In this document: positions 26,801-34,272 of the stretch, one piece after another
Numbering within the stretch: the stretch's first letter is position 1
Layout of the letters: each line of letters opens with the position of its first letter
Origin: Candidatus Melainabacteria bacterium
Lineage (GTDB): Bacteria > Cyanobacteriota > Vampirovibrionia > Obscuribacterales > Obscuribacteraceae
NCBI GenBank assembly: GCA_016212515.1
Contig: JACRFZ010000096.1
Span: forward strand, 62,001 to 126,000
Direction of reading: 5' to 3'
DNA: 64,000 nt
Position numbers and translations under genes: made by a program
The notes under the pieces: model-generated
The model's database searches: none
What the model was told of the DNA's origin: nothing
Seen by the model: only the letters and a program-made list of their open reading frames with translations

Positions 26801-27150
26801 TTCCCGATGGCGTGACGCCGGAAGAATTCCTCAGCATTATTCAAATGGAAGTGCTGCGGCAGCAGGGGCTCACCCCCGAGATGCTGCAGGAGATGATCGA
26901 GAGCGGCAATATAGAAGTGGTGGCGGAAGGCGAAGAAGGTCTCGAGCGTGCCATAGAGGAAGCCAGCGAAGTTGCACTCAGCGCTGATGGGCCTTCTAAC
27001 GGCAGCGGCGAGCGTGCCGAGGAGGCAGTCGAGAACGTCTCCCCAAAGCCTGAAACTGCTGCAGCGGAGCCTGAAAGTCCGGTCTTGCCTGCTGAAGCTC
27101 AACGGGTGGATTCCGGTTCCAAGGGTGAATCTTCCGGGAGTCGTGACTGA
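23842..27150 (+). CDS. secA: Preprotein translocase ATPase SecA
   Basis: 1102 residues, long for SecA. NBD1 has [20 protein letters not shown] (Walker A about 139-147), [17 protein letters not shown], and [19 protein letters not shown] (Walker B). NBD2 has the MTGTA segment, [19 protein letters not shown] and [18 protein letters not shown]. An approximately 70-residue charged insertion (about 515-580, [20 protein letters not shown] onward) lies in NBD2 before the [12 protein letters not shown] segment; cyanobacterial SecA has an insertion there. The C-terminus is an acidic, Ser/Glu-rich tail without the CxCxSG zinc motif. Drives export through SecYEG. tsaB starts 6 bases after the stop. Confidence 0.97.
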   Translation: [1102 protein letters not shown]

Positions 27151-27156
27151 TCCTTC

Positions 27157-27969
27157 ATGTTGATGCTCTCCTTCGACGGCAGCGGACGGGACCTTTCCGT
27201 CTCCATTGTGAGTGCCCGTATTGGCAGCGCATCCCAGGAAGGCGCCTCCGGATTTGAAGACTTTCGCGTTCTGGCTTCGGAGCGTCTGGATTTTGACGGG
27301 CAGGAGCGCAGTGATCGCCAGGGCACGGTAAGCTGTCTGATCCCAACCATCGACAGGCTTATGACCGAGCTTTCCCTCAAACGTGAGCAGTTGCAGTCAA
27401 TCTGCGTTGGTCTTGGCCCCGGTGGCTTTACAGGTGTGAGAGTGGTGGTGGTGACGGCCCGCACCCTGGCCCAGATTCTTGCTATTCCTTTGATAGGCAT
27501 AAATTCTCTGGAAAGCGCTTGCTACGAGCTGGCTTACGCTTGCGGCGCCAGAGTTGTGGGAATCGTTAAAGAAGCTTCCCGCAGCCATTGTTATGCGGCC
27601 GTTTACACAGTTGTGCCGCACGCTGAAGGATTCTTTGATCTGCAGGTGGCAGAGGGCTCGGCCAATCTGCCTCCTTCATATTTGACCTATGAGGCGGCGC
27701 GGGAGCTTTTCACCTCATCCAGGTTCGAAAATGCTGTCATTGCCGTGGAACCGGCAGTTTTGACACGGCTGGCTCCCTGCCCTGAGGGCTTGCTTGAGGC
27801 GCAGCCCGTAAAGAATATGGCCCTAACCCAGTCTAAACTGGCTCTGCTTAGGTTATCTTTGTCATCCGCGCAAGCCGACCACTATCTTAAGGTCGAGCCC
27901 CTTTATTTGCGCGGTGCTTCCATTACGCTGAAGAAAGGCGATGGTGTCGAAAGAGTCGAAAGTCATTGA
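27157..27969 (+). CDS. tsaB: tRNA threonylcarbamoyladenosine biosynthesis protein TsaB
   Basis: 270 residues. SFDGSGRDLSVSIV at the N-terminus and VGLGPGGFTGVRVVVVTARTLAQ (about 88-110) are the ASKHA-fold signatures of TsaB, the dimerisation partner of TsaD in t6A37 synthesis. It is longer than most (about 230), with an insertion after the first strand (ARIGSASQEGASGFED) that also reads as low complexity. The ATG at 27157 or the next at 27163 could be the start; no ribosome site is visible, in keeping with coupling to secA 6 bases upstream. It overlaps rimI by 29 bases. Confidence 0.9.
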   Translation: MLMLSFDGSGRDLSVSIVSARIGSASQEGASGFEDFRVLASERLDFDGQERSDRQGTVSCLIPTIDRLMTELSLKREQLQSICVGLGPGGFTGVRVVVVTARTLAQILAIPLIGINSLESACYELAYACGARVVGIVKEASRSHCYAAVYTVVPHAEGFFDLQVAEGSANLPPSYLTYEAARELFTSSRFENAVIAVEPAVLTRLAPCPEGLLEAQPVKNMALTQSKLALLRLSLSSAQADHYLKVEPLYLRGASITLKKGDGVERVESH

Positions 27970-28531
27970 TATAAGCCCGCTCACCATTGGTGATTTAGAG
28001 CAGGTTATGGATATTGAGCCGGTGGCATTCGGCTCACATCATTGGACTCGCCAATCTTTTATGAATGAGCTCATCAATCCTTCCGGTTTTTACTATGCGG
28101 CCAGGGAGCAAGAGAATGAGCGGGTGCTTGGTTATTCAGGCTTCTGGTTGATTGGCGAGGAAGCCCATGTGACGACCCTGGCGGTGCACCCGGATTATCG
28201 CCGGCTCTATGTGGGTGAGCGACTGCTCATCAACGACATCATTCAAGCTCGCAAGGTTGGTGCCGATTGGGTTACGCTGGAAGTGCGGGTCTCCAACGAT
28301 TCGGCCCAGAGGCTTTACGGCAAATACAGCTTCCGCAGCCTGGGAGTGCGCCGCAATTATTACCAGGATAACGATGAAGACGCTCTGGTGCTCTGGACGG
28401 ATCGCCTTTCCTCGCCGGAGTTTCTCACCCTCTTTCAAAAGCGCATCAAAGAGAAGGGGCTTTCTTACCAGGGTCTGGAAAAACTCTTTCTCGGTGACCG
28501 CCTCGAGGAAGAATCCCAGGCTTCAGGTTAG
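27941..28531 (+). CDS. rimI: RimI-like GNAT N-acetyltransferase
   Basis: 196 residues. GNAT fold with VTTLAVHPDYRR (strand 4), then YVGERLLINDIIQ (pyrophosphate-binding loop and helix) and LEVRVSNDSAQRLYGKYSFR, ending the core with RRNYYQDNDEDALVLW as in ribosomal-protein-S18 acetyltransferases. The usual Q/R-x-x-G-x-G/A loop reads RRLYVG, so the first glycine is a tyrosine. A 35-residue C-terminal extension (LTLFQKRIKEKGLSYQGLEK and onward) is unusual. AAAGG lies 2 bases before the ATG; it overlaps tsaB by 29 bases, and tsaB-rimI pairing is common. Confidence 0.85.
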   Translation: MVSKESKVIDISPLTIGDLEQVMDIEPVAFGSHHWTRQSFMNELINPSGFYYAAREQENERVLGYSGFWLIGEEAHVTTLAVHPDYRRLYVGERLLINDIIQARKVGADWVTLEVRVSNDSAQRLYGKYSFRSLGVRRNYYQDNDEDALVLWTDRLSSPEFLTLFQKRIKEKGLSYQGLEKLFLGDRLEEESQASG

Positions 28532-28606
28532 CGGATACTCAGGAGAGAGGAATCTTATTTTTCCGGATTTTTACCTCAACTGTAAATGCATTGGATATCT
28601 AAGGAC

Positions 28607-28636
28607 TTGACTTGCCTTAAGCCTTAAGACGACAAT
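28607..28636 (+). promoter_or_regulatory. Sigma-70-type promoter for the BioY-like gene
   Basis: TTGACT (28607-28612), 18-bp spacer, GACAAT (28631-28636). The spacer contains CTTAAG twice in tandem, a possible operator. The gene's TTG start is 41 bases beyond the -10 box, with TGAGGA as ribosome site. Confidence 0.5.
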
Positions 28637-28676
28637 AGGGACGCCAGTAAAATAGCAGTGCTATTGAGGAATTCTT

Positions 28677-29558
28677 TTGCGTTCTCAGGGACCGGCATCA
28701 ATTACTCGTGTTAAACGCAAGTCCTCGGTGGGGCAGGTGGTTATGACCATGCTCTCGGTGCTGGTGCTTTTCCTGTCGGCATTTACCGCTATCAGTGTGC
28801 CGGTTTCCAGCCAGCGAAACCTGGCGGCTTTCCTGCAAAACCGGGCTGATGCCGCCGTGCTTGCTCTACCCGAGCAGGCCGAAGCGAAAGTGCTGTCTGT
28901 TTTTCCCGGCTTCAAGCATGAAGCCCCTCACTACCGTTCTACCAATTATTGCCCCATGGCTCCGGCGGCGGTTTTCGTCGGTTATGTGCTGGGTCCTTAC
29001 CTGGGCGTGGTGGCCTGCTTTATTTTCGTTGTACTGGGCTTGATCGGACCCTTCTTCGGAATTCATCCCTTCGCGGCCGGGGGCGGTTTCAGCTACTGTA
29101 ATGAACCGGGCTTCGGCTACCTGCTGGCGCTCATTCCCACAGCCTGGGTGGCCGGCATGATCACCAGGGGCCGGCGTACCACCTTGAGTCAGTCTCTGGC
29201 CGTGGTGGCGGGGCTGAGCGTCACTCATTTGTGCGGACTGATGTATCTTTTCGGCAGCGTCTTGTTTTCCTATGTTATGAACGGCACTTCGGCAGCCCTG
29301 GCCTGGCAGCCCTGGGTTTTCGAACTGGCTCGCAATATGACCTGGTATCCGCTCCCTTATGACATACTGGCCGCTCTGGCTCTTATCGGTATCGGTTTTC
29401 CATTTCGTTGGCTGGCTTCTACCCTGTCGGCCCCGGATATCGGCAGGACCGACGGCAATAGTGGTAAAAGTAGAGATGGGCGCTTTGTCAGTGTCGATAC
29501 TTTCGAAACGGCACAAGACGAGCGCTTCGAATCTCGGGAACGCTTTGAACTGATCTAG
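28677..29558 (+). CDS. BioY-like membrane protein (ECF-transporter S-component type)
   Basis: 293 residues from a TTG start supported by TGAGGA 6 bases upstream. Six hydrophobic segments: about 21-45, 94-125, 145-165, 175-200, 205-215 and 230-255. The segment VGYVLGPYLGVVACFIFVVL then a Gly-rich turn (AAGGGFSYCNEPGFGYLLAL) matches the BioY layout, in which the loop before the fourth helix is near the ligand site. BioY imports biotin with the EcfAAT module. The ~65-residue extracytoplasmic stretch after the first helix and the charged C-terminus are unlike standard BioY (about 190 residues), so it may be a relative with another substrate. Promoter with TTGACT/GACAAT upstream. Confidence 0.6.
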   Translation: MRSQGPASITRVKRKSSVGQVVMTMLSVLVLFLSAFTAISVPVSSQRNLAAFLQNRADAAVLALPEQAEAKVLSVFPGFKHEAPHYRSTNYCPMAPAAVFVGYVLGPYLGVVACFIFVVLGLIGPFFGIHPFAAGGGFSYCNEPGFGYLLALIPTAWVAGMITRGRRTTLSQSLAVVAGLSVTHLCGLMYLFGSVLFSYVMNGTSAALAWQPWVFELARNMTWYPLPYDILAALALIGIGFPFRWLASTLSAPDIGRTDGNSGKSRDGRFVSVDTFETAQDERFESRERFELI

Positions 29559-29567
29559 ATAGCCAAT

Positions 29568-30626
29568 ATGCAAGCCAAAATAGCCTGGTATCTCATAATG
29601 TTGCTCTTCAAGAGGGTGCGGCGCAAGCCCGCTAAGAACCTGAAGAAGAGTAAAAATGGTGCCGTCAAATTGGTAGGCATCCTCTCCCTTTCCGGTTTGG
29701 GCCTTGGACTTGCCGGACTGGCCCTCTTCCTCTATGGCACCCGGGTTGAGACCCGCAAATATCGGCTGGAGACCCTTAAGCTGCGCACCCGCTCTCGCGC
29801 CTCTGCCGGCGGGCGTCGCCATGATCTGCGCATTCTGCACCTTTCCGACCTGCATTTGAGCGGTTCCGACGATCACAAAGTGGAGTTCATCCGCAGTATT
29901 ACTGATGATGACTATGACATGGTGGTATTAACCGGCGATGTCTTCGAGTTTGAGCATGGTATTAAATACGGTGAGCATCTTCTGAGCCGTAAGCCGCGTC
30001 TGGGTGCTTATGCCGTCTTTGGCAATCACGACTACTATGATTACAGCATCTTGAATAAGACTCTCGGCCGTGTGATTAAGAAGCTGCGCCACCCCGCCCG
30101 GAAGAAAGATGTCACTCCTCATGCCCGCTCACTCAGGCAGGGCGGTTTTACCGTTCTTGTGAATGAAAGCGTGCATCTGGCCGACGAAGATATTTATATC
30201 GTCGGTATCGACTATCCCGGTATCGCTGAAGATGAACTCATGAGCTTGATGGCTATGGCGCCGCCGCAGTCGCTGCGGCTTGGACTCTTTCACTTGCCGC
30301 GGAAGCTGGAGATGTTAGCTGATGCCGGGTTCCACATGGCTTTTGGTGGACATACCCATGGCGGTCAAATTCGATTGCCGGGCTTCGGCGCCCTTGTCAC
30401 TGATTCGGAATTGGCTCGTCATGAGGCAAGCGGCTTACTGTCCCGCGGTGAGACGACCATTCATATCTCTCGGGGGCTGGGGGCAGACCCGCGCAGCAAC
30501 ATCCGACTTTTCTGCCCGCCTGCGGCAACCGTCATCGAGCTTTCCCACTATCCAGGCGATAATGCGATTGACCTGGATCAAGGCGACCGGGATAAGCGCT
30601 GTTTTGTTGAAAGCGGCGATATTTAG
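29568..30626 (+). CDS. Calcineurin-like metallophosphoesterase (YkuE type)
   Basis: 352 residues. Two short N-terminal hydrophobic stretches (about 5-15 and 35-57) anchor it in the membrane. The catalytic metal motifs follow in order: LHLSDLHLSG, VVLTGDVFEF, VFGNHDYYD, and GHTHGGQIRLPG, i.e. D-x-H, G-D, GNHD and GH(T)H. YkuE-like proteins hydrolyse phosphoesters at the membrane, often linked to lipid A or UDP-diacylglucosamine-type substrates, but this one's substrate is not known. It starts 9 bases after the BioY-like gene stop. Its last 95 bases overlap the opposite gene 30532-31536. Confidence 0.88.
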   Translation: MQAKIAWYLIMLLFKRVRRKPAKNLKKSKNGAVKLVGILSLSGLGLGLAGLALFLYGTRVETRKYRLETLKLRTRSRASAGGRRHDLRILHLSDLHLSGSDDHKVEFIRSITDDDYDMVVLTGDVFEFEHGIKYGEHLLSRKPRLGAYAVFGNHDYYDYSILNKTLGRVIKKLRHPARKKDVTPHARSLRQGGFTVLVNESVHLADEDIYIVGIDYPGIAEDELMSLMAMAPPQSLRLGLFHLPRKLEMLADAGFHMAFGGHTHGGQIRLPGFGALVTDSELARHEASGLLSRGETTIHISRGLGADPRSNIRLFCPPAATVIELSHYPGDNAIDLDQGDRDKRCFVESGDI

Positions 30627-31536
30627 AGTAGTCAAAACTGTCTTTGAAAGTGGCGGGGTTGGCCCTGAGCTTGCCGGGCTGTTTTGCCGGCGTTTCTTTG
30701 AGCAAGTGCTCTTCTTGCAATTGCTTGCGCAGAGCGGGTAATTGTAGTTGCCTGATTTGCTCTTCCCTGGAAAAACCAGGCTTAACCGGCGCAATCAGTG
30801 GTTTTTCGGTCTTTACCCAGGTGGGGGGCTGGAAGGTGGGGAGGACCGGTAGATGGGCCTGGAATTGCCGAAACACCGATGCCACCATGTTCTTTTCCAG
30901 TCTGAGCTTGTACTTGCCGCGGGCATCAACGAGTGTGCCCACGGCGGCGCTACTACTGATGGTGCCGAGGAAGACGGCTTTGTGTGGTAAATTGCCGGCC
31001 TCCTGCCATTCTTGGGAGGTTGAGAACTCCATGCGTTGATTTGGTTTCCCGGGATCTACGCCGCTTACCATCTGCATATTCGGATAACGCCCGTAACAGA
31101 GCTCGCCCTCCACGGAAGCGGCTCGCCGCAAAAGTGATAGTTTGACCAGTCCCAGTTGCGGATTCGATGTCAGGTATTCGCCGGTATAATCGCTGCTCAT
31201 GTAGTTGAAGGTAGCGATCATGGCGAAGATGATGGCCAGGCAGAGGGCTTCATTGCTGAGCAGGTTGAAGAGCCGCTTTCGGTCCTTTTTTCGCTTCTTT
31301 TCTTTCTCCTCTTCCGCTTCTTCCCTGGCTTTTCGATCTAATTCCCGAAAGCTTGCTGGAGCCCCGCGCGAGGCCCGGAAGCTATCCTGGCGATTGGAAC
31401 GCGCGCCGTTGTCCGGTGCCCTTGCTGGTTCCGCATCCTCGCTAATCTGGTCGTCAGCAGCCGAATAATCACCATAAGGGCTCCGGGGTTTGCGCACGCC
31501 CCGGTTTCTCATGTAGTGATCGTCGTTTCTTGGCAT
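30532..31536 (-). CDS. Single-pass membrane protein with charged cytoplasmic N-terminus
   Basis: 334 residues. Residues 1-85 are highly charged, with a Glu/Lys-rich stretch (KAREEAEEEKEKKRKKDRKR) then a hydrophobic helix (ALCLAIIFAMIATFNYM, about 93-109). The rest is extracytoplasmic, Pro-rich in the middle (LPVLPTFQPPTWVKTEKP). No family recognised. Overlaps the convergent phosphoesterase gene by 95 bp; both reading frames are intact to the end. 16 bases separate it from the upstream metalloprotease gene on the same strand, suggesting an operon. Confidence 0.7.
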   Translation of the reverse strand: MPRNDDHYMRNRGVRKPRSPYGDYSAADDQISEDAEPARAPDNGARSNRQDSFRASRGAPASFRELDRKAREEAEEEKEKKRKKDRKRLFNLLSNEALCLAIIFAMIATFNYMSSDYTGEYLTSNPQLGLVKLSLLRRAASVEGELCYGRYPNMQMVSGVDPGKPNQRMEFSTSQEWQEAGNLPHKAVFLGTISSSAAVGTLVDARGKYKLRLEKNMVASVFRQFQAHLPVLPTFQPPTWVKTEKPLIAPVKPGFSREEQIRQLQLPALRKQLQEEHLLKETPAKQPGKLRANPATFKDSFDYSKYRRFQQNSAYPGRLDPGQSHYRLDSGKAR

Positions 31537-31552
31537 TTTTCGCCTTTGGCAC

Positions 31553-32428
31553 TCAGGGGATTAAGTCCGGTTGCAGTCGATAGAGATAGCGCAGTGTGGC
31601 AGCGTCGTTGGGCGAGATGACGCCCCTGCCGTAATAGACGCTCATCAGGTCGGAAGCGTTGGTGCTGTGTCCCTCTATGCCCAGAGCGTGACCAAACTCG
31701 TGAGTAGCAGCGGCTTTCATTTTGCCCAGGGGCATGGAAGCGCCCCTGGCTTCGGTGGTGCGCAAGACGATCACCACTGGTTTGAAGGCGGCCTGTCCGC
31801 CGGCGAGAATGGCTTTGTATGGGAAATTGGTCTTGGAAGTGTAGCCCCTGATGTCGTTAGCGAACAGGGCCATGCCCAGTTTATTGACAAACTGTTTTGT
31901 GAAGAAGACGTAGATGTCGGCTTCCTGTGGGTCATCGGTGATCTGGTAAGAAAGAAAGCCTTCCGGTTCAAAGGCTTTCCAGGCGCTGACGCCCTCCAGT
32001 GCGGCCTGATAATGTCCGTCCACATAGCCCTCGGCTACCCCCAGGCTGTTCCATTGCTGGGGATTTTCTACGATCTGTGCCACCAGATTGGGCCAGGCTG
32101 CCAGGTTATCGACGTTGGCCACGGGAGCACCTAATTGCGGGTCCATGATGGAGTCGAGGCTCAAGCCGCGACTGACGAAGACTTTCAAGGGCATCTGGTC
32201 GGAAAGCCAGCGAATTACCCCGAAACGGCTGCGAAACTCCGGATAGGGTCTTGGACCGCTGGCCTGAGCCTGGGGCTTGCCCGCCTGTCGCCTCTGGGCC
32301 AGGGCCGGTGAGCTGGCGCTCTGAACCAGCACTAGAGCCAGATATAGCCAGGTCAGTCTGATAAAAAAGCTGCCGACTTTAGAGTTTTTTCCGGGCTGGT
32401 ATGGCATTTTGATAGCTACTGGCAACAT
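31553..32428 (-). CDS. Secreted matrixin/metzincin-type metalloprotease
   Basis: 291 residues. AAGG lies 8 bases before the ATG. A signal peptide is likely (IRLTWLYLALVLVQSASSPALA). HEFGHALGIEGHS is the complete metzincin zinc motif HExxHxxGxxH, and DLMSVYYGRG after it provides the Met-turn, so an M10-like zinc protease is expected. The first half (about 60-190) has no recognised family but includes a block ending in PQEADIYVFFTKQF, typical of the strand-rich metzincin subdomain. Likely acts in the envelope or outside. Same strand as the following gene (16-base gap). Confidence 0.85.
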   Translation of the reverse strand: MLPVAIKMPYQPGKNSKVGSFFIRLTWLYLALVLVQSASSPALAQRRQAGKPQAQASGPRPYPEFRSRFGVIRWLSDQMPLKVFVSRGLSLDSIMDPQLGAPVANVDNLAAWPNLVAQIVENPQQWNSLGVAEGYVDGHYQAALEGVSAWKAFEPEGFLSYQITDDPQEADIYVFFTKQFVNKLGMALFANDIRGYTSKTNFPYKAILAGGQAAFKPVVIVLRTTEARGASMPLGKMKAAATHEFGHALGIEGHSTNASDLMSVYYGRGVISPNDAATLRYLYRLQPDLIP

Positions 32429-32559
32429 TTTGCTGACCTTTTCGTCTACTTCCGATATCTTGAGCCTGGGCTTTTAGCTATATGCCACATACTTGCTCAA
32501 GAGCCCTGACTAAAGGTAGATGATAATCTGGTTTCAATTGTTATGCATTTTCGTTACAG

Positions 32560-32735
32560 GCAAAATAAACGAAAGGTTAAAAGGCAGGTGTCTCAAGGGC
32601 TTTCAGGTAAGAATTAGCTTGTTGATATCGCAGTCACTCCAGTAGAGAGGCACAAGGGATTGAGCCTGTTGGGGCAGCACCAACCCTGCGAGCAATTTAG
32701 AGGCTCCCCATTTGGGGAGCCTCGTTTTTTTTCGA
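32560..32735 (+). ncRNA. Candidate non-coding RNA ending in a strong terminator
   Basis: On the plus strand there is no gene between the minus-strand protease gene and glmU, yet a strong plus-oriented terminator (10-bp stem, T8) stands at 32700-32732. The transcript it ends must begin within about 32430-32650. No frame of note is open. The segment can fold: GCAGG (near 32582) with CCTGC (near 32685), GTGTCTC with GAGAGGCAC, and a local hairpin GTTGG/CCAAC. The 5' end is a guess. No known RNA family recognised; 6S-like size but I cannot show the 6S bulge. Confidence 0.4.
32700..32732 (+). terminator. Rho-independent terminator
   Basis: GAGGCTCCCC pairs with GGGGAGCCTC around an ATTT loop; a G and eight T follow. 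Orientation is plus because the T tract is on that side only. Confidence 0.88.
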
Positions 32736-32749
32736 TGCCTTTAAACATT

Positions 32750-32784
32750 AGAGCCTGTCCAGTTCTTAGCACGAGGCAGGCTCT
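32750..32784 (+). promoter_or_regulatory. Inverted repeat in the leader of glmU
   Basis: AGAGCCTG and CAGGCTCT form a perfect 8-bp stem with a 19-base loop, 70 bases before the glmU start. The octamer GAGCCTGT is also found at 32662 in the RNA region. Could be a transcript structure or a protein site. Confidence 0.4.
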
Positions 32785-32853
32785 TGTGTTAACCTAACCT
32801 GTCACAGGCGATAGTTTTTCAAGAGAGCTGCATGGCGGCGCTCGGGAGTAGTT

Positions 32854-34272
32854 ATGGTAGCGGTGAGAGCAATTATTTTAGCTGCTGGACAGGGCAAGCG
32901 CATGAAGTCGGCTAAGCCCAAGGTTTTGCATGAGGTACTCGGCATGCCGATCTTGAGCCGGGTTGTAAGGCAGTGTCAGGCTCTCGCTCCCGAGAAACTG
33001 CATGTGGTGATCGGCCATCAAGCCGAGCTGGTGCGCGATTTTGTCGAGAAGACTTTTGAGGAAGGCTCCTGTCTCACTCATTTACAGGAACCGCAGTTGG
33101 GTACCGGTCACGCCGTTATGCAAGTAGCGCCTGCCCTTGAGGGCTTCAAAGGTCATGTAATTGTCACCGTGGGAGATGCACCGGTCATACAGAGTGCCAC
33201 TCTCAAGCATTTGCTCTTGAGTCATGAGCAATCCGGTGCAGCCGTCACCGCCCTCACCGCCATCGTAGAAGACCCCAAGAACTACGGTCGCATCGTTCGG
33301 GATGAAGCCGGCAAAGTCAGGGCAGTTGTGGAAGATAAGGATGCCAGCCCGGCTGAAAAGGCTATTTGCGAAGTGAACACGGGCATCTACTGTTTGAGCT
33401 GGCCCGCGGTGAAAGATGGCTTGCAGTCGTTGACTTGCGAAAACAAGCAGAAAGAGTATTACCTTACCGACCTGGTGGGTTGGGCTTACAAATCGGGAGC
33501 TGGTGCTGCGGCCGTGGCTCTCACTGACTGGCGGGAGATGGCCGGTATCAACTCGCGTCTGGAGCTTTCGGAAGCAGCCAGGCATTTGCGCGATATCACC
33601 GTATGCAGGCTGGCACTGGAGAGCGGCGTCACCATTGTCGATCCGCTCACTACCTGGATTTGTCCGGAAGTAAAAATCGGGCAGGAGACCACGATCATGC
33701 CCGGCTGCATTCTTACCGGCGACATCGAAATCGGCGCCGACTGTCTGATCGGACCATATACGGTCATGAAGGGTAGGGTGCGTGTGGGAGCCAGTGCTTC
33801 GGTGGTCAATTCCTATGTCAACGACTCCGTCATTGGTGACCGTGCCAGGGTTGGTCCTTTTGCCCATTTGCGGGAAGGTAACGCCGTGGGCAGCGCCTCA
33901 AAAGTTGGAAATTTCGTGGAGTTGAAGAAGGCAACCCTGGGAGATCACACCAATGTCGGGCACCTCTCCTACATCGGCGATGCCAGCCTGGGTAGCAATG
34001 TCAATATCGGCGCCGGCACTATCACGGCTAATTACGATCATGTCACCAAGCGCAAAGACCGCACCATAGTTGGTGACGGTGCCTCCACCGGCAGTAATTC
34101 GGTGCTGGTGGCACCGGTGGAATTATGTGCGGAGGCCGTTGTGGGTGCCGGCACCGTCGTCACCAAAGATGTGCCTTCCGGTGCCCTCGCCGTTGGTCGG
34201 GCGCGGCAGGAAATAATCGAGGGTTGGGCCAAGCGCCGTAAAGAACGAATGACGGTCGCCCCTAAGGCTTAG
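32854..34272 (+). CDS. glmU: Bifunctional GlmU: N-acetylglucosamine-1-P uridyltransferase / glucosamine-1-P acetyltransferase
   Basis: 472 residues; ATG with GGGAG 6 bases upstream. N-terminal pyrophosphorylase: RAIILAAGQGKRMKSAKPKV, LGTGHAVMQV and GDAPVI, with VNTGIY. C-terminal left-handed beta helix of hexapeptide repeats (about 245-440: IGADCLIGPYTVMKGRVRVG and following), with RVGPFAHLREGN, KVGNFVELKKA and GAGTITANYD (acetyl-CoA site). Produces UDP-GlcNAc for peptidoglycan and lipid A. Overlaps the convergent Sm-like gene by 4 bp. Confidence 0.97.
   Translation: MVAVRAIILAAGQGKRMKSAKPKVLHEVLGMPILSRVVRQCQALAPEKLHVVIGHQAELVRDFVEKTFEEGSCLTHLQEPQLGTGHAVMQVAPALEGFKGHVIVTVGDAPVIQSATLKHLLLSHEQSGAAVTALTAIVEDPKNYGRIVRDEAGKVRAVVEDKDASPAEKAICEVNTGIYCLSWPAVKDGLQSLTCENKQKEYYLTDLVGWAYKSGAGAAAVALTDWREMAGINSRLELSEAARHLRDITVCRLALESGVTIVDPLTTWICPEVKIGQETTIMPGCILTGDIEIGADCLIGPYTVMKGRVRVGASASVVNSYVNDSVIGDRARVGPFAHLREGNAVGSASKVGNFVELKKATLGDHTNVGHLSYIGDASLGSNVNIGAGTITANYDHVTKRKDRTIVGDGASTGSNSVLVAPVELCAEAVVGAGTVVTKDVPSGALAVGRARQEIIEGWAKRRKERMTVAPKA

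Noticed and set aside
28866..29876. Minus-strand open frame of 336 codons across the BioY-like and phosphoesterase genes
   Set aside because: Shadow frame; both plus-strand genes are supported by motifs and ribosome or promoter signals.
32560..32735. SRP RNA, tmRNA or RNase P identification of the RNA candidate
   Set aside because: The SRP tetraloop core (GGAAG with AGCAG), tmRNA tag reading frame and tRNA-like CCA end, and RNase P size are all absent.
33082..33867. Minus-strand open frame of 261 codons inside glmU
   Set aside because: glmU is complete with both domains; antisense shadow.
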